Shown here in pieces: positions 25,666 to 34,113 of a stretch of DNA of 64,000 nt. A program made the translations under genes and the position numbers. The DNA comes from Curtobacterium citreum. Lineage in GTDB: Bacteria; Actinomycetota; Actinomycetes; Actinomycetales; Microbacteriaceae. The notes below the pieces were generated by a model. That model was not told the DNA's origin and ran no database searches. It saw only the letters and a program-made list of their open reading frames with translations. Location: contig NZ_VFMQ01000001.1 of the NCBI RefSeq assembly GCF_006715175.1, positions 310,001 to 374,000 on the forward strand, in the 5' to 3' direction. Each line of letters begins with the position of its first letter. The stretch's first letter is position 1.

Positions 25666-26657
25666 CGACGACGTCCGGCCGCGAGGGCGACCGCCCCGGC
25701 GATCCCGAGCGCGGCACCGAGCAGGCCGTTGCCGAGCCGGCGGTGCTCCACCCACCAGGTCTGCGGCGACCGCGCGTGCGCGGAGTCGTCGAACACCCCG
25801 TGCGCGCCGTGGTCACCCGGGACCGGCTCGTACAGGTTGACCCCGATCTGCTTCCCGTCCTTCTGCGGCGCCTGCTGCCCCGAGAGGAGGGTCTTCGCCG
25901 CGTACCAGTCGGCGAAGCGCCCGCTGATCCGGTTGCCGAGGATCGTGTAGACCGTCGACTCGCCCACCCAGGTCCGTCGGCGGGGCCGCTCGGCGACCGT
26001 GGCGATCGCGCGGGCGCCGACCTCGGGCTGGTAGATCGGTGCGACCGGCTGCGCCAGGTGCGGCAGCGTCGACTGCACCCACTGGAACTGGATCGTGTTG
26101 AGCGCAGGCATGTCCACGCGGGACACCGCCACCTTGCTGCCCTGCTGCTCGAGCTCGGACACCACCGACTCGGTGAACCCGACGATCGCGTGCTTCGCCC
26201 CGCAGTAGGCGGCCTGCAGCGGGATGCCGCGGAAGCCCAGCGCCGAGCCGACCTGCACGACGTGTCCGCGGTCGCGGGGCACCATGCGACGCAGCGCTGC
26301 GCGGGTGCCGTTCACGAACCCGAGGTAGGTGACGTGCAGGGCGCGCTCGAAGTCCTCGGCCGCGGTGTCCAGGAACTTCCCGAACACCCCGACCATGACG
26401 CCGTTCACCCACAGGTCGATCGGCCCGAGCTCCTGCTCGACCCGGTCCGCGGCGTCCTCGACGGCCTGCCGGTCGGACACGTCGGCGACGAGCGCCAGGC
26501 CCCGACGACCGGCGGCCTCGACCTCGGCGACCGCGGCCTCGACCCCGTCGCGTCCACGGGCCAGGACGGCGACGTCCCACCCGCGTGCCGCGAGTTCCCG
26601 GACGGTCGCCCGTCCCGGTCCCGCCGATCCTCCGGTCACCACAGCCACACGCGTCAT
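25662..26657 (-). CDS. Short-chain dehydrogenase with C-terminal membrane segment
   Basis: 331 residues. Classical SDR: VVTGGSAGPGRATV (TGxxxGxG, 7-20), active-site Ser138 with Y151-x3-K155 (AYCGAKHA). The C-terminal half extends about 80 residues past the SDR core and ends in a hydrophobic helix (LLGAALGIAGAVALAAGRRR), so the enzyme is probably membrane anchored. The NNAG motif is replaced by VNGV. SD-like AGGGGAG before ATG. Substrate unknown. Confidence 0.88.
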   Translation of the reverse strand: MTRVAVVTGGSAGPGRATVRELAARGWDVAVLARGRDGVEAAVAEVEAAGRRGLALVADVSDRQAVEDAADRVEQELGPIDLWVNGVMVGVFGKFLDTAAEDFERALHVTYLGFVNGTRAALRRMVPRDRGHVVQVGSALGFRGIPLQAAYCGAKHAIVGFTESVVSELEQQGSKVAVSRVDMPALNTIQFQWVQSTLPHLAQPVAPIYQPEVGARAIATVAERPRRRTWVGESTVYTILGNRISGRFADWYAAKTLLSGQQAPQKDGKQIGVNLYEPVPGDHGAHGVFDDSAHARSPQTWWVEHRRLGNGLLGAALGIAGAVALAAGRRR

Positions 26658-26760
26658 GCTCCCCTTGTACGCACCGCGCGACGGGGGACCACCCAGGGGC
26701 CGTACCCCGGTGGGGACCGGACCGGAGCGACTCTCCGTCCGCGCGGCGCCGGGCCGGGCG

Positions 26761-28053
26761 CTACTGCTCGTCCGTGCGCCGCGTGGCCGTCGCCAGGTGG
26801 GACCGCACGTGCAGCAGGGCGGGTTCCTCGTCGGGGGCCTGCGGGACCGCGCCGAGCGAGAACGACTCGACGACGCCGGGGCCGAAGAGCACGCAGACGC
26901 TCGACCCGCCGAACCGGAACCACCCGAGCTCGTCGCCCTTGCCGACGTGCGCGCCCTCCTCGACGCCCTCGCCGATCACGCACGAGGACACGTCGGACAT
27001 CCCGACGAACACCACCGCGACGGTCCCGATCGCCGCGTCGTCCGCCTCGACGAGCACGATCGCCCGGGTCGCCACGTGCGCGAGGTACCCCTGCGACCGC
27101 TGCGGCTCCTCGGCGTCGGTGCCCTGCGAGTCGGCCTCGGAGTAGTAGGTGCCCGGCTCGACCCAGGCGCGCACGATCGTCCCCGCCACCGGGCTGTGCC
27201 AGCGGTGGTACTCGAGCGCGCTGAGGAACGCCTGCCACACGGTGCCGTCGACGAACAGGTCGACGGACTCGTCGCCGGCGAGCAGCTCCTCGACGGAGTA
27301 CGGCTCGGCCTTGATCCAGAAGTCGTCACGGCGGTGGACACCGCTCGCGATCCGGTACGGCGTCGCCTCGCACGGGCTGACCACGACGGCGTCGTCGTCC
27401 GGTGCCGCGACGGGACGTGCACCCTCCTTGAACTCCCGCGTGAAGAACGCGTTCCACGACGGGAAGCCCCAGTGCTCGGCGTCGGGGTCGTGCACGAACT
27501 GGTCCATGCCGAGGGCCCGCCGTGCGGAGTCGTTCAACCACCCCGAGGGCTCGTCGACCAGGACGAGGAGCGAGTTCTCGCTGTCCAGGAACGTGCACCA
27601 GCCCTGCAGGATGCCGCGGATCGCCGCGTTGACCCGCGGGTCCCGGTAGAAGGCGAAGCCGGCCGGCGTGGCCTTCGTCCAGTCGAGCACGCCGTCGAGG
27701 GGCGTCATCACCATCTGCTCGTCGCTGTACTCCGGCGCCGTCGTCACGACGTCGTCGACGAGCATGAGCAACTCGTCGAAGCTGCGCAGGTGCCGTTCCC
27801 GGTACGCGCGGCCCTGCGGCACCTGCGCGATCATCTCGGACGCCTGCATGCGCAGCAGCGGGTCGCCCTCGACCAGGTCCCGCAGCGCGGCGACGGCCGG
27901 GTGCAGGACCCGGTCGGGGTCGCGTTCGTCCAGCCGCTCGCGGCGGCCGCGGAGCCACCCCTCGAGCCCGGACTGGTCCTGCGGGAGCCACCCCGCCCGG
28001 CGTCGGACGTCCTGCTGGTGCGCGCTGTCGTTCACCGGTCGGACGCTACTCAT
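26761..28053 (-). CDS. Phosphatidylserine decarboxylase family proenzyme
   Basis: 430 residues. The C-terminal PSD domain carries FRFGGSSVCVLF; cleavage before a serine of GGSS (384-385) would make the pyruvoyl group in this family. Upstream are WHSPVAGTIVRAW and WNAFFTREF, typical of PSD. The N-terminal 150 residues (SGLEGWLRGRRERLDERDPD, then SFDELLMLVDDVV) form the extra domain found in soluble group members from bacteria and fungi, so amino-acid or phospholipid decarboxylation are both possible. ATG 28053 chosen; GTG 28059 is two codons earlier. No phosphatidylserine synthase gene is adjacent. Confidence 0.85.
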   Translation of the reverse strand: MSSVRPVNDSAHQQDVRRRAGWLPQDQSGLEGWLRGRRERLDERDPDRVLHPAVAALRDLVEGDPLLRMQASEMIAQVPQGRAYRERHLRSFDELLMLVDDVVTTAPEYSDEQMVMTPLDGVLDWTKATPAGFAFYRDPRVNAAIRGILQGWCTFLDSENSLLVLVDEPSGWLNDSARRALGMDQFVHDPDAEHWGFPSWNAFFTREFKEGARPVAAPDDDAVVVSPCEATPYRIASGVHRRDDFWIKAEPYSVEELLAGDESVDLFVDGTVWQAFLSALEYHRWHSPVAGTIVRAWVEPGTYYSEADSQGTDAEEPQRSQGYLAHVATRAIVLVEADDAAIGTVAVVFVGMSDVSSCVIGEGVEEGAHVGKGDELGWFRFGGSSVCVLFGPGVVESFSLGAVPQAPDEEPALLHVRSHLATATRRTDEQ

Positions 28054-28120
28054 GCCCACCGGGCGGCCCGCTCAGCGCGCGGCACCCCGCTGCGCGGTCC
28101 GCTCGGTGCGGCGCGGCCCG

Positions 28121-28903
28121 TCAGCGGCCCCGGCCGAACCGGGTCGTCACGCCGGGGGAGTACAGCACCGAGTCCGGCTCGAGCCCGGTGAGCCCGAACG
28201 GCAGCCCCGCCGCGGCGACCAGGTCGTCCCGGAGCGTCCGGAGCGTCGCCCGGTGCAGCGGCCACGGCTCGTGCTCGTTCGGCCAGTACCGGGTCGCCCC
28301 CGCCCGACGCACGTGCATGCCCCAGCGCGCCGTCAGGAAGGTCTCGAGGGCGGTCGGCTCCGCCACGGCATCGCCGACCTCGACCTCGAACAGCGACCGC
28401 AGGTGCGTCCCGTGCCGCCGCATCGCGTAGCCGACGCGTCCGCCACCGGTCCGCACCTCGGCGCGCGCCCACCAGTACGGCAGCGCCGTCGCGACGCGCG
28501 CGCCGACCGTCGGCAGGAGCTTCCCCGCGTCGAGCGACAGGAACGCGACCCCGCGTCGGCCCTGGTCGTCGCGCGTGTAGACGCGGACGTTCACCTCGAC
28601 GAAGTCACCGACGCTGCCGGCCCGCCCGAGCGGTCCGAGCGGCGGGAAGCGGGTGTCGGTGAACCGGAAGCCGATCAGACCCACCCACGTGGTCGTGCCG
28701 TCGTCGGTGCCGTCGAGCGCCATCGTGTCCGGCCGCGCACCCGCCGGCAGCAGCGGTGCGACCGCCGACACGTCGACCCGCCAGTGCACGAACACGACGT
28801 CGAGCCAGTCCTGCGAGATCCACGGTCGCCCCCGCAGGGCCGGTGCGACCGAGGCGACGGCCTGGAGGCCCGGCTCCGCCCCGGCGGACCGGCCGGCGGT
28901 CAC
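28121..28903 (-). CDS. DUF2071 (YqjF-like) protein
   Basis: 260 residues. Matches the DUF2071 pattern: [57 protein letters not shown] and [12 protein letters not shown] near the C-terminus. No catalytic role is known for the family. GTG start overlaps the nitroreductase stop (GTGA), so both are cotranslated. Cytoplasmic, no signal or membrane segment. Confidence 0.85.
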   Translation of the reverse strand: MTAGRSAGAEPGLQAVASVAPALRGRPWISQDWLDVVFVHWRVDVSAVAPLLPAGARPDTMALDGTDDGTTTWVGLIGFRFTDTRFPPLGPLGRAGSVGDFVEVNVRVYTRDDQGRRGVAFLSLDAGKLLPTVGARVATALPYWWARAEVRTGGGRVGYAMRRHGTHLRSLFEVEVGDAVAEPTALETFLTARWGMHVRRAGATRYWPNEHEPWPLHRATLRTLRDDLVAAAGLPFGLTGLEPDSVLYSPGVTTRFGRGR

Positions 28904-29730
28904 GAGTCGCTCCCGTCCACGGCGGTGGTCGCCACGGGCACGTCGTCCCACCCCTGCTGCGGGGTGTCGCAGGTCCCGCGGAACACGTACTGCGAGGCGC
29001 GCTTCCGTTCGCTCGACGTCCAGTCGATGGCGGGGCGGCGGCGTTCAGGAGGCAGGTACCCGATCCGGTAGACGGCCATCAGCTCGAGCGAGTCCGGCAC
29101 GTGCAGGAGCCCCTCGATCTCCGCCCAGGCGCCGGGGGTCTCCATCGGGAACGACACGAACTGGATCCCGAGGCCGAGCTCCGTCGTCGCGAGCCAGACG
29201 TTCTCCATCGCCGCGCCCATGCTGAACACCGAGTAGAAGCCGGACAGCTCCTCCTTCCGGTACTCGTGCCGGTCGAGCAGCACGCCCAGCAGCAGCGGTG
29301 AGCCCGCGACGAGCCGGCGGTTCTCCTCACCCAGGGTGTGCGGCACCCGCAGCGTGTTCATGAGCAACTGGCCGCGCTTCGTGAACACCTGCTTCGTGAA
29401 GGGCTTCAGCGGTCCGGGGAGCTTGTCGAAGAGCATGCCGTCGCGGCGCTCGTCCATCTCGGCCTGCGAGAACCGGAAGTACGGCCGGTACCGCTCGAAG
29501 AACGTCCCCTCGGCCATCGTGCGGGTCATCGAGCGGCCGCTGATCTCGGCGATGCGCTCGATCGTCGGGCGCTCCTCGACCAGGACGAACCGCCACGGCT
29601 GACTGTTCAGCTGCGAGGGGGCCCGTCCGGCGAGCTCCATGAGCAGCCGCTGGTGCTCCTCGGACACCGGGTCGGGCAGGAACGCCCCGTTCGTCGTGCG
29701 CCGGCGGCGGATCGCCTCGAACAGCTCCAC
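28900..29730 (-). CDS. Nitroreductase-family flavoprotein
   Basis: 276 residues. FMN-binding pattern [35 protein letters not shown] (phosphate and ring contacts), then [19 protein letters not shown] and [17 protein letters not shown]. Probably an FMN-dependent NAD(P)H oxidoreductase of unknown substrate. GTG start only 3 bp after the preceding membrane-protein stop, with GGAGGGTGATCC overlapping that stop as ribosome site. Coupled to the DUF2071 gene downstream. Confidence 0.88.
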   Translation of the reverse strand: MELFEAIRRRRTTNGAFLPDPVSEEHQRLLMELAGRAPSQLNSQPWRFVLVEERPTIERIAEISGRSMTRTMAEGTFFERYRPYFRFSQAEMDERRDGMLFDKLPGPLKPFTKQVFTKRGQLLMNTLRVPHTLGEENRRLVAGSPLLLGVLLDRHEYRKEELSGFYSVFSMGAAMENVWLATTELGLGIQFVSFPMETPGAWAEIEGLLHVPDSLELMAVYRIGYLPPERRRPAIDWTSSERKRASQYVFRGTCDTPQQGWDDVPVATTAVDGSDS

Positions 29731-29733
29731 GGA

Positions 29734-30117
29734 TCACCCTCCTGGTCGCCCGCGTGCGAGCAGCGCCCCCAGGTAGGACGGTGCCGCGGCGACCGCGACT
29801 CTCCAGTGTGCTCGCGAGCGCGGGTTCGTGCGCGGGGCGACGGCGAGCGGGACGAGTGCCGAGAGCAGGAACAGCGCCGAGCGGTCCCGGGTCCACACCG
29901 GGGTCGTCGCGGCGACGCCGGTCAGGGTCGCCGTGACGACGAACAGGCCGTGGTGGACGACGCGGAGCTTCTTCGTCCGGATGACGCGGACGGCGACCGC
30001 CGTGCCCCACAGGCAGTTGGCGAGGTAGGCGACCGACGCAGCGGTGACCAGGTGGCGGGCCGCCGGTGACGTGCCGGACGCAGCCCCGTGCCTCCCGGCC
30101 GTCGTCCCGCGTCCCAC
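29734..30117 (-). CDS. Small multi-pass membrane protein
   Basis: 127 residues from GTG 30117. Four hydrophobic segments: AASVAYLANCLWGTAVAVRV, HHGLFVVTATLTGVAATTPV, SALFLLSALVPLAVAP and WRVAVAAAPSYLGALLA. No family recognised. A TAGGGT -10-like hexamer ends 8 nt before GTG, so transcription may be leaderless from here; a longer in-frame start at 30171 would overlap the Lrp gene. Forms a unit with nitroreductase and DUF2071. Confidence 0.6.
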   Translation of the reverse strand: MGRGTTAGRHGAASGTSPAARHLVTAASVAYLANCLWGTAVAVRVIRTKKLRVVHHGLFVVTATLTGVAATTPVWTRDRSALFLLSALVPLAVAPRTNPRSRAHWRVAVAAAPSYLGALLARGRPGG

Positions 30118-30127
30118 GGACGCGACC

Positions 30128-30565
30128 CTACGCGGACTCGCGGCTGACGAGCTTCGAGAGGACGATCGCACTGCGGGTGTGGTCGACCTGCGGTGCGAGG
30201 CGGACGCGGTCGAGCGCCAGCTCGAGGGCCGACAGGTCCCGCGACCGCATGTGCACCACGGCGTCGGCGCTGCCCGTGACGGTCCCGGCGTCGACGACCT
30301 CGGGCACGGTGTCGAGCAGCGTGCGGAGCTCGTCGGGGGAGACCGTGCCGCGGCAGTAGAGCTCGACCCAGGCCTCGGTCCCGCGGTCCTCCACCGCGGG
30401 GTCGACCTTGATCGTGAAGCCCTGGATCACCCCGTCCGCGACGAGCCGGTCCACCCGGCGCTTCACGGCGGAGGCCGAGAGTCCGACCACCGACCCGATG
30501 TCGCCGTACCCGGCGCGGGCGTTCTCCCGGAGCTGGTCCAGGATGCGGTGGTCGAGCGTATCCAT
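30128..30565 (-). CDS. Lrp/AsnC-family regulator
   Basis: 145 residues. AsnC-type helix-turn-helix (LDHRILDQLRENARAGYGD, VVGLSASAVKRRVDRLVADG) followed by the RAM ligand domain (WVELYCRGTVSPDEL, VTGSADAVVHMRSRD). ATG 30565; TACGAT 8 nt upstream makes a leaderless transcript likely. Divergent from the arginine hydrolase-rocD operon, which it probably controls in response to an amino acid such as arginine or ornithine. That target is inferred from position only. Confidence 0.9.
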   Translation of the reverse strand: MDTLDHRILDQLRENARAGYGDIGSVVGLSASAVKRRVDRLVADGVIQGFTIKVDPAVEDRGTEAWVELYCRGTVSPDELRTLLDTVPEVVDAGTVTGSADAVVHMRSRDLSALELALDRVRLAPQVDHTRSAIVLSKLVSRESA

Positions 30566-30626
30566 GTTCGTCAATCGTACGCGCGGTTCTTGCGAGTCCG
30601 GTGGGTCCGACGCAGGAATCGTGCGT

Positions 30627-30683
30627 CACCCGAACGGGTGCCAGGGCGTGATCGAACCGTTGCTGCACCGATCGGACGGTTCG
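30627..30683. promoter_or_regulatory. Palindromes in the lrp / arginine-operon divergent region
   Basis: A 14-bp perfect palindrome CACCCGAACGGGTG (30627-30640... read CACCCG-AA-CGGGTG with dyad at the centre) and an 8-bp inverted repeat CGAACCGT (30653-30660) / ACGGTTCG (30676-30683). TTGC...GTGCAA half-sites overlap the second. Both lie in the 235-bp gap between the regulator and its presumed target and are candidate operators. Confidence 0.45.
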
Positions 30684-30800
30684 TGCAAGGATCGAGCCGG
30701 CGTCGACCTGGTCCGCTGCGGTGAGTGAGCCTGCGTCTCGCCGGAGTGCTTCACCCGTGGTGGTTCCTGGCAGGCTCGGGCCCCGGTCCCAGGAGGACTG

Positions 30801-31691
30801 ATGTCGAACACCGCAACCGAACCGCAGGCAGCACCGGCCCGTGTCGCCACGAAGCGCACGATCCTGATGTGCAAGCCGACGCACTACACGGTCAGCTACC
30901 GGATCAACCCGTGGATGCACCCGGAGGAGCCGACCGACACGTCGAAGGCCGTCGAGCAGTGGCAGTCCCTCGTCGACGTCTACGAGCAGCTCGGCTTCGA
31001 CATCTCGTACATCGAGCCGATCGAGGGCCTGCCGGACATGGTCTACGCGGCGAACGGCGGCTTCGTGCTCGACGGTGTCGCGTACGGCGCGAAGTTCCAG
31101 TACCCCGAGCGCCAGCCCGAGGGCCCCGCGTACATGGACTGGTTCCGCGACGCCGGCCTGCGCGTCGCCGAGCCCGTCGAGACGAACGAAGGCGAGGGGG
31201 ACTTCCTGCTCATCGACGACGTCATCCTCGCCGGCACGGGCTTCCGTTCGGACAGCAGCTCGCACGAGGAGATCGCGAAGGTCTCCGGCCGACAGGTCAT
31301 CACGCTGAAGCTCGTGAACCCGAACTTCTACCACCTGGACACCGCGATCGCGATCCTCGACCCGGTGCCGGATGCCTCCGGCCGCTCGAACATCGCGTAC
31401 CTGGAGAGCGCGTTCGACGAGCCCTCGCTGGCGATCCTGCGCGAGCGCTTCCCCGACGCGATCATCGCGACCGAGGAGGACGCGGCGATCCTCGGCCTGA
31501 ACTCGTACTCGGACGGCTACAACGTCGTGATCGCGTCGCGCGCCACGACCTTCGCCGAGCAGCTCCGCGAGAAGGGCTACAACCCGATCGGCGTCGACCT
31601 GTCCGAGCTCCTGCTCGGGGGCGGCGGCGTGAAGTGCTGCACGCTCGACCTGCACCCCGTCGGTACCGACACCTCCGTCGCGCGGTCCTGA
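30801..31691 (+). CDS. GME-family arginine/dimethylarginine hydrolase
   Basis: 296 residues, amidinotransferase fold. Starts with ILMCKPTHYTVSYRINPWM, then GLPDMVYAANGG (77-87), NFYHLDTAI with catalytic His178, and C-terminal GGGGVKCCTLDLHP with nucleophile cysteine 279 or 280. Family members include dimethylargininase, arginine deiminase-like and arginine dihydrolase (ArgZ/AgrE) enzymes; the last would make ornithine directly. The next gene, overlapping by one base, is ornithine aminotransferase, which favours an ornithine- or citrulline-forming reaction. AGGAGG 5 nt before ATG. Confidence 0.88.
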   Translation: MSNTATEPQAAPARVATKRTILMCKPTHYTVSYRINPWMHPEEPTDTSKAVEQWQSLVDVYEQLGFDISYIEPIEGLPDMVYAANGGFVLDGVAYGAKFQYPERQPEGPAYMDWFRDAGLRVAEPVETNEGEGDFLLIDDVILAGTGFRSDSSSHEEIAKVSGRQVITLKLVNPNFYHLDTAIAILDPVPDASGRSNIAYLESAFDEPSLAILRERFPDAIIATEEDAAILGLNSYSDGYNVVIASRATTFAEQLREKGYNPIGVDLSELLLGGGGVKCCTLDLHPVGTDTSVARS

Positions 31692-32911
31692 TGCACACCG
31701 CGACGGGGACCAACACCTCGGCCGCACTCGCCGTCGAGGACCGCTCCCTCGCCCACAACTACAGCCCGCTCCCGGTCGTCATCGCGTCCGGCGACGGTGC
31801 GTGGGTGACGGACGTCGACGGCAAGCGCTACCTGGACGGGCTCGCCGCGTACTCCGCGGTGAACTTCGGCCACGGCAACCCGCGGCTGCTCGACGCCGCC
31901 CGGGCCCAGCTCGACCGGGTGACCCTGACGAGCCGTGCCTTCGTGAACGACCGGCTCGGCCCGTTCGCGTCGGCGCTCGCCGAACTGACCGGTACCGAGC
32001 TCGTGCTCCCGATGAACACCGGGGCCGAGGCCGTCGAGTCGGCGATCAAGGTCGCGCGCGCCTGGGGCTACCGCGTCAAGGGCGTCCCGGCCGGACAGGC
32101 CACGATCGTCGTCGCGTCCGGGAACTTCCACGGCCGCACCACGACGATCGTCTCGTTCTCGGACGACCCCGACGCCCGCAACGACTTCGGCCCGTACACG
32201 CCCGGCTTCCGCACGGTGCCGTACGGCGACGCGGCCGCCCTCCGTGCGGCGATGGACGAGACCGTCGTCGCCGTGCTGCTCGAGCCGATCCAGGGCGAGG
32301 GCGGGGTCGTCATCCCGCCCGCCGACTACCTGCCGGCCGTGCGCGCGGTCTGCGACGAGTTCGGCGCCCTGTTCGTCGCCGACGAGATCCAGTCCGGGCT
32401 CGGACGCACCGGGCACACCCTCGCCGTCGAGCGCGTCGGGGTGCGGCCGGACCTGGTCACCCTCGGCAAGGCGCTCGGCGGCGGCATCGTCCCGGTGTCC
32501 GCGGTCGTCGGCTCCCGGGACGTCCTGGGCGTCCTGCGTCCGGGCGAGCACGGCTCGACGTTCGGCGGCAACCCGCTCGCGGCGGCCGTCGGCACCGAGG
32601 TCGTGGCGATGCTCGGCGAGGGCACGTTCCAGGAGCGGGCGCTCGCCGGCGAACCGCTGCTGCGCGGTCTGCTCGACGACCTCGCCGGTCGCGGGGTCGT
32701 GGCGCACCGCGTGGCCGGGCTCTGGGCGGGGATCGACATCGACCCCGCGCTCGGCACCGGCAAGGAGATCGCGCACGACCTGGCCGACCGCGGTGTGCTC
32801 GTGAAGGACACCCACGGGTCGACCATCCGCTTCGCGCCGCCGCTCGTCGTCACCGACGACGAGGTCCGGCTCGCGATCGGGACCCTCGGCGAGGTGCTGG
32901 CCGCGCGCTGA
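31691..32911 (+). CDS. rocD: Ornithine aminotransferase
   Basis: 406 residues, class III PLP aminotransferase. RSLAHNYSPLPVVIASGDGA near the start, NTGAEAVESAIKVARAWGY, FHGRTTTIVSFSDD, LFVADEIQSGLGRTG and PLP lysine 260 in LVTLGKALGGG. Converts ornithine to glutamate-5-semialdehyde, which cyclises to P5C. ATG overlaps the TGA of the preceding hydrolase gene (TGATG), so the two enzymes are made together. A 50-bp perfect palindrome follows the stop. Confidence 0.93.
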   Translation: MHTATGTNTSAALAVEDRSLAHNYSPLPVVIASGDGAWVTDVDGKRYLDGLAAYSAVNFGHGNPRLLDAARAQLDRVTLTSRAFVNDRLGPFASALAELTGTELVLPMNTGAEAVESAIKVARAWGYRVKGVPAGQATIVVASGNFHGRTTTIVSFSDDPDARNDFGPYTPGFRTVPYGDAAALRAAMDETVVAVLLEPIQGEGGVVIPPADYLPAVRAVCDEFGALFVADEIQSGLGRTGHTLAVERVGVRPDLVTLGKALGGGIVPVSAVVGSRDVLGVLRPGEHGSTFGGNPLAAAVGTEVVAMLGEGTFQERALAGEPLLRGLLDDLAGRGVVAHRVAGLWAGIDIDPALGTGKEIAHDLADRGVLVKDTHGSTIRFAPPLVVTDDEVRLAIGTLGEVLAAR

Positions 32912-32926
32912 CGCGACGCGACCACC

Positions 32927-32976
32927 CGACGGACGGGAGGCACGTGGCGGATCCGCCACGTGCCTCCCGTCCGTCG
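32927..32976. terminator. 50-bp perfect palindrome, bidirectional terminator
   Basis: The whole 50 bp is its own reverse complement, with the centre between 32951 and 32952 (GGCGGA|TCCGCC). It lies between rocD (+) and the convergent epimerase (-). The inner sequence GACGGGAGGC.CGTGGCGGA is shared with the hairpin at 15769-15807. A perfect palindrome of this length is exceptional for a plain terminator. Confidence 0.8.
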
Positions 32977-32993
32977 TTCCGGGTGTCCCGGCG

Positions 32994-33989
32994 TCAGCGC
33001 ACCCGCCAGCGCTCCACCAGCTGATCCATCAGGCCGTCGAGCCGCTCGTCCGTCACCTGTCGCGACGGGTCCGCGTCGAACCACGCGACGATCTCGCGCG
33101 CACCCTGCCGGATCGACGTCGTCTGCGCGAACTCCGGCACCAGCGTCTGCACCTTCGTGTTGTCGAACACCGAGGTGTTCGCCTTGTCGCCGAGCAGGCT
33201 CGCACCCCAGTCCGCGTCGAGCGCGTCGATCGCATCGGACGGCACGTGCACGATCTCCAGGTCCTCGACCCCGGCAGCGGCCGCGAACTCGTGCGCGATC
33301 CGGTCCCAGGTCGGGGCCTCGTCGCCCGTGATGTGGAACGCCTCGCCGATCGCCTCGGCGCGGTCGAGCAGCCCGACGAACCCGACGGCGAAGTCCCGTG
33401 CGTGCGTGATCGTCCACAGCGAGCTGCCGTCGCCGCACACCACGACCGGCTTGCCCGCACGCATCCGCCCGAGGACCGTCCACCCGCCCGAGAACGGCAC
33501 GAGGGTCTCGTCGTAGGTGTGCGACGGGCGGATGATCGTCATCGGGAAGTCGTCCTCGCGGTACGCCTCGACGAGCAGGTCCTCGCACGCGATCTTGTCC
33601 CGCGAGTACTGCCAGAACGGGTTCTTCAGCGGCGTCGACTCGGTGATCGGCAGGTGCGTGGCGGGCGTCTGGTACGCCGAGGCCGACGAGATGAAGACGT
33701 ACTGCCGCGTCCGCCCGGTGAAGACCTCGACGTCGCGCTGCACCTGGTCCGGCGTGAACGCCACGAAGTCGACGACGACGTCCCACCGTCGGTCGCCGAT
33801 CGCGCCTTCCAGCGCGGTGCGGTCCGACACGTCGGCCTGGAGGCGCGTCACGGCCTCCGGGATCGGCCGCTTGTCCGTCTCGCCCCGGTTGAGCACGGTC
33901 ACGTCGAACCCCTGCTCGACGGCTTCGCGGACGCACGCGGCGCTGATGATGCCGCTGCCGCCGATGAACAGCACGCTCGGTCCCGACAT
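32994..33989 (-). CDS. NAD-dependent epimerase/dehydratase-like protein
   Basis: 331 residues, extended SDR. N-terminal VLFIGGSGIISAACVREA (glycine-rich loop), VVVDFVAFTPDQVQRDVEVF, FISSASAYQTP and TIIRPSHTYDETLVPF. A tyrosine-lysine pair may be in WQYSRDKIACEDLL, in the expected spacing YxxxK. Resembles the SDR_a5/NAD-epimerase group with CSP41-like features. AAGGAG 5-6 nt before ATG supports the start. Substrate unknown. Divergent from the aldo/keto reductase gene. Confidence 0.85.
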   Translation of the reverse strand: MSGPSVLFIGGSGIISAACVREAVEQGFDVTVLNRGETDKRPIPEAVTRLQADVSDRTALEGAIGDRRWDVVVDFVAFTPDQVQRDVEVFTGRTRQYVFISSASAYQTPATHLPITESTPLKNPFWQYSRDKIACEDLLVEAYREDDFPMTIIRPSHTYDETLVPFSGGWTVLGRMRAGKPVVVCGDGSSLWTITHARDFAVGFVGLLDRAEAIGEAFHITGDEAPTWDRIAHEFAAAAGVEDLEIVHVPSDAIDALDADWGASLLGDKANTSVFDNTKVQTLVPEFAQTTSIRQGAREIVAWFDADPSRQVTDERLDGLMDQLVERWRVR

Positions 33990-34113
33990 GGATGCTCCTT
34001 CGCTCCCGGCGGTGCCGCTGTGCACCGCGCTCCTGCGATCCTGCCCCTCGGCCGCCGCGTACCGTCACGGGTCGGGGCGCACCGACGCGCTCCACGACAG
34101 GAGTGACACGCAC

